Source: Clostridia bacterium (GTDB taxonomy: Bacteria > Bacillota > Clostridia > Oscillospirales > Acutalibacteraceae). From it: DNA of 64,000 nt. Below, in pieces: positions 1-9,088 of this stretch; the first letter of the stretch is position 1, and the number at the start of each line of letters is the position of its first letter. The position numbers and the translations under genes are program-made. The notes beneath the pieces are model-generated. The model worked only from the letters and a program-made list of their open reading frames with translations, was not told the origin of the DNA and did no database searches. Where the stretch lies: positions 21,898-85,897 of the forward strand of contig JAFWAC010000008.1 of assembly GCA_017507805.1 (NCBI GenBank), read 5' to 3'.

Positions 1-53
1 GCTTTGGAAACTGAATATACTGCAAATCACCCTTTTTGACAATGGTTAAATTA

Positions 54-794
54 TTACTCTTCATCATCTGAATTAACACCACCGTTTACTACTATGCGGT
101 CATAAAAATATTCCGCATTCTTAATAAGCTGTGTACGGCAGTCGTTGCCGTATTCTATACCTATCCTGTTGAGAGCCTTGTGCAAAAGCGGAGGGCGATA
201 CTCCACAGAATGGGCGTCTGTGGCGATAACACAGCAAATTCCCGACCTTAACAGCCTTTTTATTATACGATATAATGACGGCGTTAATACCGATGACGCA
301 TTAATTTGCACCGCAATTTTTTCTTTCTTGAGAAATTTAATAAGCTTGCGGTAATTTTTTGCCATGCAATATCTTTCAACATGAGCAATTATCGGTGTGA
401 TTTTTAGATTTTCCTTAATATCCTTTAAATCCCTGAAAAGATTTGGGCCGATACATTGGTCTGTAAGCTCAAGCAATAATACATCTGAGCCGTTAAGGCA
501 AAGCTCCGACAAGGATGTGGATGAGCCAATACCGTCAAAATAAAGCATTTCACAGCCAAGATACACATCGGGAAGCTGATGCTCCTCCGATATACGCCTG
601 ACCGCATTATAAGCACTGTCAACCCTTAAAAAAAAGTCCTCAAGATTGTCATTCTGAGGATAAAAATGCGGTGTGGCGATAACAGCATCTATTTTCTGTT
701 CCCGCATCATTTCAAGCAACCGAACGGTTTCACTAAGGCTTGAGGATCCGTCATCCACGCCCGGAATTATATGTGAATGTATGTCAAAAAGCAA
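54..794 (-). CDS. cpsB: CpsB/YwqE-type PHP-domain protein-tyrosine phosphatase
   Basis: Probable metal-dependent phosphatase that removes phosphate from the tyrosine-rich tail of the capsule BY-kinase. The 246-residue protein opens with the PHP metal-binding motif (H6 and H8 in DIHSHIIPGVDDG) and has a second metal motif, ATDAHS, near residue 193; length and motifs fit the CpsB/CapC/YwqE family. It is the third gene of a capsule regulation module after the chain-length protein (1825-2619) and kinase (1077-1853), separated from the kinase by a terminator and a hairpin array. The rest of any polysaccharide locus would lie left of the window. Family assignment is firm; its substrate is inferred from the neighbours. 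Confidence 0.9.
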   Translation of the reverse strand: MLFDIHSHIIPGVDDGSSSLSETVRLLEMMREQKIDAVIATPHFYPQNDNLEDFFLRVDSAYNAVRRISEEHQLPDVYLGCEMLYFDGIGSSTSLSELCLNGSDVLLLELTDQCIGPNLFRDLKDIKENLKITPIIAHVERYCMAKNYRKLIKFLKKEKIAVQINASSVLTPSLYRIIKRLLRSGICCVIATDAHSVEYRPPLLHKALNRIGIEYGNDCRTQLIKNAEYFYDRIVVNGGVNSDDEE

Positions 795-824
795 AGCAAC
801 ACCGCCTTAATAATGATTATAGAA

Positions 825-1003
825 TGTCGAAACACTGAAAAGTGTTTCGACAAGCCGATTTTATCGGCTTTAGCAAAATTAAATTTGTGAAAATTTAATT
901 TTGCCTATATTCATTGCAATAGGTTTAGGCAAATTTTCTATGAAAATTTGTGACCAAATCAAAGATTTGGTGTCGCAATAGTGTAGATTTACACTATTGC
1001 GAC
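825..1003. repeat. Tandem array of seven abutting hairpins
   Basis: Seven inverted repeats follow one another with almost no spacing. Stems: 825-836/841-852 (12 bp, loop GAAA); 852-859/863-870 (8 bp); 873-886/891-904 (14 bp, loop GTGA); 903-907/926-930 (5 bp); 930-938/942-950 (9 bp); 953-960/964-971 (8 bp); 972-985/990-1003 (14 bp, loop GATT). All are perfect within their stems, and two loops are GNRA tetraloops on the plus strand. The array fills the gap between the capsule kinase and phosphatase genes and has no coding potential. It could be a structured RNA, a chain of RNA-processing stems or a mobile palindromic repeat; the function is not known to me. Confidence 0.8.
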
Positions 1004-1038
1004 TTCCTATAACCATTATAAACTAAATAAAAGATACA

Positions 1039-1067
1039 GTGTGGCAGAGTGTTATCCTCTGCCACAC
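1039..1067 (-). terminator. Rho-independent terminator after the capsule kinase
   Basis: An 11-bp perfect stem (1039-1049 with 1057-1067, loop of 7) lies 10 bases after the kinase stop codon. On the minus strand it is followed by a T-rich stretch (TGTATCTTTTATTT). It probably ends or weakens transcription between the kinase and the phosphatase gene. Confidence 0.75.
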
Positions 1068-1076
1068 CGAAATAAG

Positions 1077-1853
1077 CTACTGTGAGCTTTCACTACTGCC
1101 GTAACCGTAATAATATCCGTATCTGCCATATTTTCCGTAGCGGCCATAGCGACCGTATTTGCCGTACTTACCGTATCTTCCGGAAGAACCGTCAACACCG
1201 TTCATAACTACGCCCAAAATGTTTATATCCAAAACCGAAGCATGCTCAAGTGTATCAATAAACGCATCATAGGTGGTAACTCCGGTTCTGACAACAAGCA
1301 AAAGTCCGTCACATTTCTTTGAAATTACCAATGCATCCGAAACCAGGTTTACCGGCGGAGTGTCAATTATAATATAATCATATTCTGTACGAAGGTTTGC
1401 AAGCAAAGTATCAAATGCTTCAAAGCTGAAAATCTCAGATGAATTACTGATGCTTGTACCCGCAGTCATAACATCAAGGAAAGGATTGTATTTCAAAATT
1501 ACATCCTCAAACTGAGCCTTACCTAAAACCACATCCATACAGCCTGTGCCCTTTTCCATTTTAAGCTTTTTATGAATGGAAGCACGGCGAATATCCGCAT
1601 CTATCAACAAAACCTTTTTTTCAAGCTGCGAGAGAATTATAGCTGTATTAACAGCGGTGGTAGACTTACCCTCCGAAGCGTTGGGGCTTGAAATGGCAAC
1701 TACATTTCCGTCAATATTGGCAAGCATTGAAGTCAAATGAACACGAATGTTTTTATATGCCTCCAACACAGAGAACGGCACCTTGCTGGGACCGTTATTG
1801 TTTACAAGCTTCAACGAGCCGGAGCTACTTTTTTTCTTCTGTTTTGGTGGCAT
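1077..1853 (-). CDS. cpsD: CpsD/CapB-type bacterial tyrosine kinase (BY-kinase)
   Basis: Autophosphorylating tyrosine kinase that controls capsule or exopolysaccharide assembly together with the membrane adaptor encoded just upstream. Over 258 residues it shows Walker A (SPNASEGKSTT, about 56-66), Walker A' (VLLIDADIRR, 81-90) and Walker B (IIIDTPP, 161-167). Residues 225-258 form a repetitive Gly-Tyr-Arg/Lys tail with 11 tyrosines, the expected autophosphorylation cluster though unusually regular. The ATG has a GGAGGCGGAG ribosome site inside the end of the adaptor gene, with a 29-base overlap that suggests translational coupling. The opposing phosphatase is at 54-794. Confidence 0.93.
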   Translation of the reverse strand: MPPKQKKKSSSGSLKLVNNNGPSKVPFSVLEAYKNIRVHLTSMLANIDGNVVAISSPNASEGKSTTAVNTAIILSQLEKKVLLIDADIRRASIHKKLKMEKGTGCMDVVLGKAQFEDVILKYNPFLDVMTAGTSISNSSEIFSFEAFDTLLANLRTEYDYIIIDTPPVNLVSDALVISKKCDGLLLVVRTGVTTYDAFIDTLEHASVLDINILGVVMNGVDGSSGRYGKYGKYGRYGRYGKYGRYGYYYGYGSSESSQ

Positions 1854-2619
1854 TCACTCCGCCTCCTTTAACGATATTTTCGTTATTACCGTAATAGGTA
1901 TACTTATAATAATAACCGTTTCTTGCCTTTTCAAAATCAGGAACACTGCCTATAATCGGGATATCAAAGCGTTCCTTGAAATCCTCCTCGCTACCGATAA
2001 CCGTATTAAGCGAATAAATAAGCAACAGCACCAAGTAAACAACAGCCACACCCACTATTCCCGAAAAACCGGTTATAACAACCGTTCTGGGAGAAACCTT
2101 TGAGGCTGTATCGGCATTTGTAGTTGCGATATAAGCACCGTTGACATATTCATCTATGTACCCGGGGGTTACCTCTAAAAATTCATTGACGATGAGGATG
2201 GCCTCTTCTTTGGTTTCGGCAGTACAGGAAACATTAATAAACAGAGAGTTGCTGTCCTTTCGGGAGACACTGAAGCGGGATTTCAGATTACCGTAAGTAA
2301 AGCTATAATTATACTTAGTATTGAGAACTGCCGAAAGGTCTTTATAGATACCGTTGGTATCCAAAATGTCGCAAACTGTGCCCACAAAATTCATAGATGC
2401 GGTAATATCCGCATTATTAAGATTTGACTTATCCCCTAAATCGGTCGAAACAATCGCGCCGTTTGTAACAAGCACAGAGCCGGTTGCAGAATACTTAGGG
2501 GTTGCAAAAAAGGTACAATAAGTCAAGCCTGCAGCCGCAAAAACAATGCCGACCACTGCAAGCAAAATTATATTTTTCAGAGCAATTCTGATAAGTGCAA
2601 TAAGGGTGAAATTTTTCAA
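1825..2619 (-). CDS. cpsC: Wzz/CapA-type chain-length regulator and kinase adaptor
   Basis: Membrane protein that sets polysaccharide chain length and activates the separate cytoplasmic BY-kinase, as in the Gram-positive CapA/CpsC/YveK families. The 264 residues have a membrane helix at about 11-36, an extracellular segment, and a second helix at about 178-203 followed by a short cytoplasmic tail that would contact the kinase. The start is TTG, preceded by AAGAAGGG; a strong promoter lies at 2661-2689. First gene of the capsule module. Confidence 0.9.
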   Translation of the reverse strand: MKNFTLIALIRIALKNIILLAVVGIVFAAAGLTYCTFFATPKYSATGSVLVTNGAIVSTDLGDKSNLNNADITASMNFVGTVCDILDTNGIYKDLSAVLNTKYNYSFTYGNLKSRFSVSRKDSNSLFINVSCTAETKEEAILIVNEFLEVTPGYIDEYVNGAYIATTNADTASKVSPRTVVITGFSGIVGVAVVYLVLLLIYSLNTVIGSEEDFKERFDIPIIGSVPDFEKARNGYYYKYTYYGNNENIVKGGGVNATKTEEKK

Positions 2620-2660
2620 AAGCTATGCCCTTCTTTCTATTTCCATACACAACTAATAGC

Positions 2661-2689
2661 ATTTTAACACATTGATAAAATATAATCAA
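2661..2689 (-). promoter_or_regulatory. SigA-type promoter of the capsule regulation genes
   Basis: On the minus strand TTGATT (2684-2689) and TAAAAT (2661-2666) are separated by exactly 17 bases, about 40 bases before the TTG start of the chain-length gene. It sits directly after the stop of the gene at 2703, so the capsule genes form their own transcription unit. Confidence 0.7.
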
Positions 2690-2702
2690 GAAAAAAATCA
2701 AC

Positions 2703-4013
2703 TTATTTACATTTAATTTCACTTTTTTCTTTTTCATCAGATGAAATTTGGTAAGAAAAGGTGTTTTTTTCAAGATTTACCTTTGCATTTGATAGCATAA
2801 GCTTAATACGGTTTTCCTGATTTACCTTAGTAGCACCGGGATCGTAATCTATTGCAACAATATTCATATCGGGATTTTTATCCTTTAAAGGCTTCATCAT
2901 ACCCTTGCCGAATATATGGTTAGGCAAACAGCCAAACGGCTGAGTACAAACAATATTATGTACTCCACTGTCATTAAGCTCAAGCATTTCAGCAGGAAGC
3001 AACCAGCCCTCCCCCATTTTGGCACCCAAGCCTATATAATCGCGCACCAATTCGATTGTATGGGTAATAGAGGTGGGCGGTTTGAAATTGCTTTCAGCAG
3101 AAATAATATCTATTATTTCCTGCTGTTTTTTAACAAGAAAATCGTAAAAAAACTTAATTACAGGATAATAAAATCTGCCCTTTCCGTAAAGCTTAGCATC
3201 GGTCAGATACGCAATCAGGCAATAAAGAAAGAAATCAAGCAGTCCGGGAACTACCACCTCGGCGCCCTCATCAACAAGAAACTGCTCTAAATTGTTATTA
3301 CCTAAAGGAGAATATTTAACATAAATTTCTCCCACAACACCAACCTTAACCTTTGGCACTCTTGCGGTTTGGATTTTTGAAAATTCCGACAAAATAACAC
3401 GGCTGTTTTCCTTAAGTCTTTTAAAGCTGACACCGTTTTGTCGCATATCATCTACTAATCTTACGGTAAGCTCATCCGCAAGTTTTTCACTTTCACCCGA
3501 AATCAGCTCATAGGGCTTGCACTGATTGACAAGGGAAAGCAAGAGGTCACCGTACATAATAGCATAAAAAACCCTGTGTATAACAGGTACGGTCATTTTA
3601 AAGCCGGGATGCTTTTCAAGTCCTGTAAGGCTGAAGGAAATTACGGGTATGAAGCCGTAGCCCGCCCTTTCGAGAGCCTTTCTCAAAAGAAATATGTAAT
3701 TTGACGCCCGACAGCCGCCGCCCGTTTGAAAAAGGACAAGAGCTGTTTTATTGACATCGTATTTACCGCTTTTAATTGCGGTTAAAAACTGACCTATAAC
3801 CAAAATTGCGGGATAGCAGGTATCGTTATGAACATACTTAAGTCCGTTTTCCACAATTTCGGGACCTGAATTTTCAAGTAGCTCCATATTATAGCCATAG
3901 CCTTTGAGCACCTGCATAATAAGCTTGAAATGCCGCGGCAGCATATTAGGCACAAGGATGGTATAATCCTTTTTCATTTCCTCGGTAAAAGGAATATATT
4001 TTCTTTCTTCCAT
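2703..4013 (-). CDS. 2-hydroxyacyl-CoA dehydratase-like partner protein (COG3581 type)
   Basis: A 436-residue protein of the family that accompanies, or is fused to, the large BadF/HgdC-type activases. Visible family features are an N-terminal HNDTCYPA segment around residues 63-70, a QTGGGCRASNY segment around 106-116, and CTQPFGCLPNH near residue 361; these conserved cysteines could bind an iron-sulfur cluster. It follows the activase gene (4019-6964) with a 5-base gap, so the pair is an operon. No standard catalytic dehydratase subunits are nearby, so the substrate is unknown. Confidence 0.8.
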   Translation of the reverse strand: MEERKYIPFTEEMKKDYTILVPNMLPRHFKLIMQVLKGYGYNMELLENSGPEIVENGLKYVHNDTCYPAILVIGQFLTAIKSGKYDVNKTALVLFQTGGGCRASNYIFLLRKALERAGYGFIPVISFSLTGLEKHPGFKMTVPVIHRVFYAIMYGDLLLSLVNQCKPYELISGESEKLADELTVRLVDDMRQNGVSFKRLKENSRVILSEFSKIQTARVPKVKVGVVGEIYVKYSPLGNNNLEQFLVDEGAEVVVPGLLDFFLYCLIAYLTDAKLYGKGRFYYPVIKFFYDFLVKKQQEIIDIISAESNFKPPTSITHTIELVRDYIGLGAKMGEGWLLPAEMLELNDSGVHNIVCTQPFGCLPNHIFGKGMMKPLKDKNPDMNIVAIDYDPGATKVNQENRIKLMLSNAKVNLEKNTFSYQISSDEKEKSEIKCK

Positions 4014-4018
4014 TAAGC

Positions 4019-6964
4019 TTATTCACCCTCCTCAAGAGCGCCCAAAAGACTTCTCAATCTTATTTTGACAGCTCCTAAATTGGTTATTTCGTCAATTTTA
4101 AGCTGAGTATAATATTTGCCAGCATTTTCAAGGACAGAACGCACCTCATCGGTTGTAATAGCATCAACACCGCACCCGAAGGAAACAAGCTGAACGAGCT
4201 GGGTATCAGGATTTTCTGCCGCATAACGCGCGGCGCGGTAAAGTCTTGCGTGATAGGTCCATTGGTTAAGCACTCTTACAGTGAACGGTTTTGCCAAATC
4301 AAAAATGCTGTCCTCGCTGACAACGGCAAAGCCCAAGGAATTGGCAAGGCGATCTATACCGTGGCAAATTTCCGAATCAATATGATAAGGTCTGCCGGCA
4401 AGGATCATTATTCTGTCACCGTTTTGGCGCGCCTTGGCAACAGCGAGTCTGCCCTCCTGCTTTACAGCGGACATATATTTTTCATATTCCTTTGCACCGT
4501 GATTAACCGCCGCCTTGATTTCGGAAAGCGTTATCCCCTGCAAACGGTTAGAAAAGTATCTGTAAAGGCCGCGGGCAAGCTCACGCGTATTATCCACATT
4601 AAGATAAGGATACCAAAACTCAACCTGTTCCAAGGCTTCGGTATTGCCCTTTAAAAGCTCCGAATAATATGCCACAACGGGGCAGTTATAATGATTATCG
4701 GTGTTTTTCTCATCCATATTGTAGGTAAGGCAAGGATAAAATACTGCGTCTACACCCGATTCTATAAGCTCCTCAATATGACCGTGCATCAGCTTTGCAG
4801 GATAGCAGGCTGTGTCGGACGGTATAGAAAACTGTCCCTTTTCATAGGTTCTGCGTGTAGACATTGAGGAAAGCTTCACATTAAAGCCAAGCTTTGTGAA
4901 TATACCGTGCCAGAGTGGCAACAGCTCATACATACCAAGGCTTAACGGCATACCGACAGTGCCGCGTTTGCCCTTTTCTGACTTTAGAGAGGTCAAATAG
5001 TTCCGCTTAAATTCGTAAAGATTGGGCAAGCTTCGGGCATTGTTTTCAATTCCCAATCCTTTTTCGCATTGGTTACCCGAAATAAATTTTTTGCCGTCTC
5101 CAAAGGAATTTACGGTAAGTCGGCAATGATTTGTGCAGCCCTGGCACACAGCCGATTTCGCCGTATGAACGAAATTCTGCAATGCTATGTCATCAACAAG
5201 GGTGCTGTGGGTGCATTTTTTTGAGAAAAGCGCCGCGCCGTATGCCCCCATAAGACCTGCGATTGACGGGCGGATAACATTGTGACCTAATTCCCGTTCA
5301 AAGGCGCGCAGAACGGCGTCATTATAAAAGGTTCCCCCCTGAACCACAATATTTTCGCCCAATTCATCGGGTGAGGTTGCCCTTATTACCTTGTAAATAG
5401 CATTTTTAACAACACTGATAGAAAGTCCCGCAGAAATATCCTCAACGGTGGCGCCGTCCTTTTGTGACTGCTTCACAGCGGAATTCATAAAAACAGTACA
5501 ACGGCTTCCTAAGTTTACAGGAGCAGTGCCCATTAAGCCCTTTTGCGCAAATTCTGCAATTGAATAACCCATTGCTTTTGCAAAGGTTTCCAGAAAAGAG
5601 CCACAGCCGGAGGAGCAAGCCTCGTTCAGCATAATGCTGTCAATCGCGCCGTTTTTTATTTTAAAGCATTTAATATCCTGACCGCCTATATCGAGGATAA
5701 AATCCACATCAGGCTGAAAGAATTTTGCCGCCTTATAATGCGCGATTGTTTCCACGATACCGTAATCCACACAAAAGGCATGCTTTATAAGCTCCTCACC
5801 GTAGCCTGTGACAGCAGAGCCTGCGATTTTAACCTTTTTTCCGCAGAGTGAATAAAGCTTTAAAAGCTGCTCGAGTACAATACCCACAGGGTTACCTTGA
5901 TTTGAAGCATAGTATGTATAAATCAGTTTGTTATCCTCAGAAAGTAAAACCAATTTTGTTGTGGTAGAGCCACAGTCTATTCCAAGATACGCGTTTCCGC
6001 TGTAATCGGAAATTTCACAGTGCTCTACCGTAGCCGATGAATGTCGGGCAACAAATTCATTATATTCACATTCATTTTCAAAAAGAGGCGCCAATCTTTC
6101 GGTGCCGCCCTTAATTTCAGCGGCAGTTTTTACCTTCTTAAGTAAATCGTCAGCCGTGGAAATAAAGGCTTCTTTTTCGGCAAAAAGAGATGCACCGTAA
6201 GCCACGGCAAATCTGCCATAGCTTGGGAAAACGGCATTTTCATCTGTCAGCTTAAGCGTTTTTTTGAAACGCTCACCCAAGCCCTTGCAGTAATACAAAG
6301 GACCGCCCAAGAAAAGCACCTTACCCATAATTTTCTTGCCCTGGGCAAGACCTGCTATCGTTTGATTTACCACCGCTTGATATATGCTTGCGGAAACATC
6401 CTCTTTTCGGGCGCCCTGATTAAGCAAGGGTTGAATGTCGGTTTTAGCAAAAACGCCGCAACGGGAGGCAATCGGATAAATTCTGCCCGCATTAAGGCTT
6501 AACTCATCCAATTCATCAACCGTTATATTAAGCAGGGTTGCCATCTGGTCGATAAAGGCGCCTGTACCGCCGGCACAGCTACCGTTCATTCGCTCGTCCA
6601 TACCGCCGTCAAAAAATATGATTTTGGCATCCTCGCCTCCAAGCTCAATCACACAGGAGGTATCCGGCTCTTTAAGTCTGACAACCTCTCCGGTGGCAAA
6701 AACCTCCTGAACAAAGGGTATACCCGTGGCTTCTGACAAACCCAATCCGGCAGAGCCTGAAATTGCGGCACAAAGCATATTTTCACCTGTAATTTCTCTT
6801 ACAGCCGACAAAAGCTCTGCCGTTTTTTCCCTTACCTGTGAAAAATGCCGTTCATAGCTTTCGAAAATAATTTCTTCTCCGTGGCGCAGGATTACCTTGG
6901 CGGTGGTTGAACCAATATCGATACCGAGAGAATATTCTGCTTTTTGATTATTGCTGTTATACAT
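4019..6964 (-). CDS. Large acyl-CoA dehydratase activase, two BadF/BadG ATPase domains plus DUF2229
   Basis: ATP-driven electron-transfer activase related to HgdC/BadF/BcrD. Two ASKHA-type ATPase domains are visible, starting LGIDIGSTTAK (about residue 14) and LGIDCGSTTTK (about 325). Each carries the cysteine motif that would hold a bridging [4Fe-4S] cluster (NGSCAGGTGAF and NEACSSGCGSF). A C-terminal DUF2229-like half follows, with the cysteine run AVCQGCTNHCRLTV. The ATG at 6964 is preferred because AGGAG lies 7 bases before it; a TTG at 6988 would also keep the frame. The operon partner is at 2703-4013. The role is probably reductive activation of a radical dehydratase encoded elsewhere. 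Confidence 0.85.
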   Translation of the reverse strand: MYNSNNQKAEYSLGIDIGSTTAKVILRHGEEIIFESYERHFSQVREKTAELLSAVREITGENMLCAAISGSAGLGLSEATGIPFVQEVFATGEVVRLKEPDTSCVIELGGEDAKIIFFDGGMDERMNGSCAGGTGAFIDQMATLLNITVDELDELSLNAGRIYPIASRCGVFAKTDIQPLLNQGARKEDVSASIYQAVVNQTIAGLAQGKKIMGKVLFLGGPLYYCKGLGERFKKTLKLTDENAVFPSYGRFAVAYGASLFAEKEAFISTADDLLKKVKTAAEIKGGTERLAPLFENECEYNEFVARHSSATVEHCEISDYSGNAYLGIDCGSTTTKLVLLSEDNKLIYTYYASNQGNPVGIVLEQLLKLYSLCGKKVKIAGSAVTGYGEELIKHAFCVDYGIVETIAHYKAAKFFQPDVDFILDIGGQDIKCFKIKNGAIDSIMLNEACSSGCGSFLETFAKAMGYSIAEFAQKGLMGTAPVNLGSRCTVFMNSAVKQSQKDGATVEDISAGLSISVVKNAIYKVIRATSPDELGENIVVQGGTFYNDAVLRAFERELGHNVIRPSIAGLMGAYGAALFSKKCTHSTLVDDIALQNFVHTAKSAVCQGCTNHCRLTVNSFGDGKKFISGNQCEKGLGIENNARSLPNLYEFKRNYLTSLKSEKGKRGTVGMPLSLGMYELLPLWHGIFTKLGFNVKLSSMSTRRTYEKGQFSIPSDTACYPAKLMHGHIEELIESGVDAVFYPCLTYNMDEKNTDNHYNCPVVAYYSELLKGNTEALEQVEFWYPYLNVDNTRELARGLYRYFSNRLQGITLSEIKAAVNHGAKEYEKYMSAVKQEGRLAVAKARQNGDRIMILAGRPYHIDSEICHGIDRLANSLGFAVVSEDSIFDLAKPFTVRVLNQWTYHARLYRAARYAAENPDTQLVQLVSFGCGVDAITTDEVRSVLENAGKYYTQLKIDEITNLGAVKIRLRSLLGALEEGE

Positions 6965-7036
6965 TTCTTTTCTCCTAAGGTAGAGCAAATAAAATCCTTG
7001 TTAATTTTACCACAAAAATATTAACAATTCATCAAC

Positions 7037-7066
7037 AAAAACAAGCGGTGTTAAAAACACCGCTTG
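7037..7066 (-). terminator. Rho-independent terminator of ftsZ
   Basis: An 11-bp perfect GC-rich stem (7042-7052 with 7056-7066, loop AAA) followed on the minus strand by TTTTTG, placed 18 bases after the ftsZ stop codon. It separates ftsZ from the activase operon. Confidence 0.85.
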
Positions 7067-7084
7067 CCAACTGTATGCTTTGAA

Positions 7085-8134
7085 TTATTTGAAAAAGCTC
7101 ATTACATCGTCAAACTTTTCGTCATCATCAGCAGAGCTGCCGAGAATGGAAGCCAAATCACCGGCTTCATTCCTCTTGTCCTCGCCAAGACCGGTTGCAA
7201 CAACGGTAACGCGGATTGTGTCTTCAAGAGTATCATCAAGCTGAGCGCCCCAAATAATGGTTGCATCAGGATGAACAACATCGTGAATGATAGAGGATGC
7301 AAGCTCAACCTCTTCAAGACCGATATCAGCAGAACCTGTGATGCTGATAATTACGCCGCGTGCATTATCCATTGAGGTTTCGATAAGAGGACTGTTAATA
7401 GCTTCTCTTGCTGCCTGCTCAGCCTTATCGCGACCTGTGGCAACACCAACACCCATGTGAGCATAGCCTGCATTTGCCATAACCGACTTAACATCAGCAA
7501 AGTCAAGATTGACAAGTGCTGTAACATTGATAAGCTCAGAAATGCTCTGAACGCCCTGACGGAGAACATCATCAGCAATATCAAATGCATTCTTGAATGT
7601 GATTTTCTGCTCCGAAACGAACTTAAGACGCTCGTTGGGGATAACAACAAGGCTATCCACCTGCTCGCGGAGTGCGGCAATACCTGCCTCAGCCTGAGTC
7701 ATACGCTTTTTACCCTCAAATGAGAAGGGCTTTGTAACGATACCAACAGTAAGAATACCCAATTCACGGGCAATGGAAGCTACAATAGGAGCAGCGCCTG
7801 TTCCTGTTCCGCCGCCCATACCTGCGGTGATGAAAATCATATCCGCATCACGGATAGCCGCAGCAATTTCATCGCGGGATTCCTCAGCAGCAGCACGGCC
7901 GTTATCAGGATTACCGCCTGCACCCATACCTGCTGTGGTTTTATCACCAATCTGGATTTTCTGATTTGCTTTAGATTTTATAAGGGCTGCCTTGTCTGTA
8001 TTAACAGCAACAAATTCAACACCTCTAACGCCGGCATCAACCATGCGGTTAATGGCGTTACCGCCGCCGCCGCCTACACCGACAACCTTAATCTGTACTA
8101 CATTTACCTGTTCGTCTGCTACTTCAAATGGCAT
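7085..8134 (-). CDS. ftsZ: Cell division GTPase FtsZ
   Basis: Tubulin-like GTPase that polymerises into the division ring at midcell. The 349 residues include the N-terminal [11 protein letters not shown] nucleotide loop (21-31), the tubulin signature [10 protein letters not shown] (108-117) and the NLDFADV synergy loop near 207. The C-terminal linker is very short and ends [12 protein letters not shown], without a recognisable copy of the usual IPxFLR-like peptide that binds FtsA, SepF and ZapD. It has its own promoter and terminator, downstream of ftsQ. No ftsA is present in the window. Start: ATG with CGGAGG 9 bases upstream. Confidence 0.98.
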   Translation of the reverse strand: MPFEVADEQVNVVQIKVVGVGGGGGNAINRMVDAGVRGVEFVAVNTDKAALIKSKANQKIQIGDKTTAGMGAGGNPDNGRAAAEESRDEIAAAIRDADMIFITAGMGGGTGTGAAPIVASIARELGILTVGIVTKPFSFEGKKRMTQAEAGIAALREQVDSLVVIPNERLKFVSEQKITFKNAFDIADDVLRQGVQSISELINVTALVNLDFADVKSVMANAGYAHMGVGVATGRDKAEQAAREAINSPLIETSMDNARGVIISITGSADIGLEEVELASSIIHDVVHPDATIIWGAQLDDTLEDTIRVTVVATGLGEDKRNEAGDLASILGSSADDDEKFDDVMSFFK

Positions 8135-8189
8135 TTCAAATTCCTCCGTATTTATGTAAAATTCTTTTTATATTGCATCATACATATTG

Positions 8190-8218
8190 ATATTAACATA
8201 TATTTTTTTAAATTTCAA
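8190..8218 (-). promoter_or_regulatory. SigA-type promoter of ftsZ
   Basis: TTGAAA (8213-8218) and TAATAT (8190-8195) on the minus strand with 17-base spacing, in the 147-base AT-rich gap between ftsQ and ftsZ. It allows ftsZ to be expressed separately from the mraZ-led operon. Confidence 0.65.
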
Positions 8219-8281
8219 TAGTTTTATTACAATTTTGTAATTTTTTTTATTTTAGCAACCCACACAGTTGTTTTTTTACAG

Positions 8282-9088
8282 TTATTCTGTATGTTTTTCC
8301 ACAAATGTACCCTTTGTATTATTGCTTGTCCACATACTTAAATTAATTAAGCCGCTTTTCTCCGGGCCGATGCTTTCAATCATAGCCGCAAGGTGCTTTA
8401 CCTTTTCCTCGATATTATTTGCCGTTCCCAAATTCACCTCAAACCTCCCCTCCACCTTAATACTAAGAGAGACATTTTCGGTTATATCAACAAAATTTAT
8501 ATTAAGCTTAGACTGCTTAAGGGCAGTTACTATTCTTTCCACGAGTTCAGAGTCATCCTCAGCTTCCACAACAACTGCACTTCCCACCTTACACTCGACT
8601 TTCAGACCGAAAACAGAAAACAGATTTTCGGGTGTTTCGGAATTTTCCTTTAAAACCCAACCGCTTTGGCTGACGGTATAATATCTGCCGCCAACACAAA
8701 GACAGGCATATTCCTCAGCATCGGTTACGGTTATTTTAAGTGTCCCGGGCAAGGCTCGTTCAAAAACAACACCGTCAATATAGGGAAGCTTTTCTTTCAG
8801 GCGCGCTTCTGTCTGAGAACGGCTTGTTGAGAACAGATTATCTCCCTTTTTTACCCCGGAGGCTTTTAAAATCTGCTCCGAGGTATAAACCGCACTGCCC
8901 GAGGCAGAAAGGTCTTCAATCGGGAAAAATACTGTCAGAGACAAGGTCACTCCGACACATAAAAGCATTATTATTAAAAAACAAAAAAATATTGTTAGTC
9001 TTCGTTTTCTGATACGGCGCTGGCGCTCCATACGCTTGCGTATAAATTCGTCTCTCGGCACTTCCCGTTTCAAATTATCATTCCTCAT
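8282..9088 (-). CDS. ftsQ: FtsQ/DivIB-type division protein
   Basis: Bitopic division protein that links FtsL, FtsB-type partners and the septal transpeptidase. The 268 residues show a basic cytoplasmic N-terminus (KRMERQRRIRKRRL, 17-30), one membrane helix (about 31-53), then a POTRA domain beginning IEDLSASGSAVYTSEQI and a C-terminal beta region. Its start overlaps the end of murA by 11 bases, so it is translationally coupled. Last gene of the mraZ-led run before the ftsZ promoter. Confidence 0.88.
   Translation of the reverse strand: MRNDNLKREVPRDEFIRKRMERQRRIRKRRLTIFFCFLIIMLLCVGVTLSLTVFFPIEDLSASGSAVYTSEQILKASGVKKGDNLFSTSRSQTEARLKEKLPYIDGVVFERALPGTLKITVTDAEEYACLCVGGRYYTVSQSGWVLKENSETPENLFSVFGLKVECKVGSAVVVEAEDDSELVERIVTALKQSKLNINFVDITENVSLSIKVEGRFEVNLGTANNIEEKVKHLAAMIESIGPEKSGLINLSMWTSNNTKGTFVEKHTE

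Noticed and set aside
6978-6991. 14-base sequence shared with 33299-33312 (GGTAGAGCAAATAA)
   Set aside because: Several 14-base matches are expected by chance in 64 kb when both strands are compared; contexts differ.
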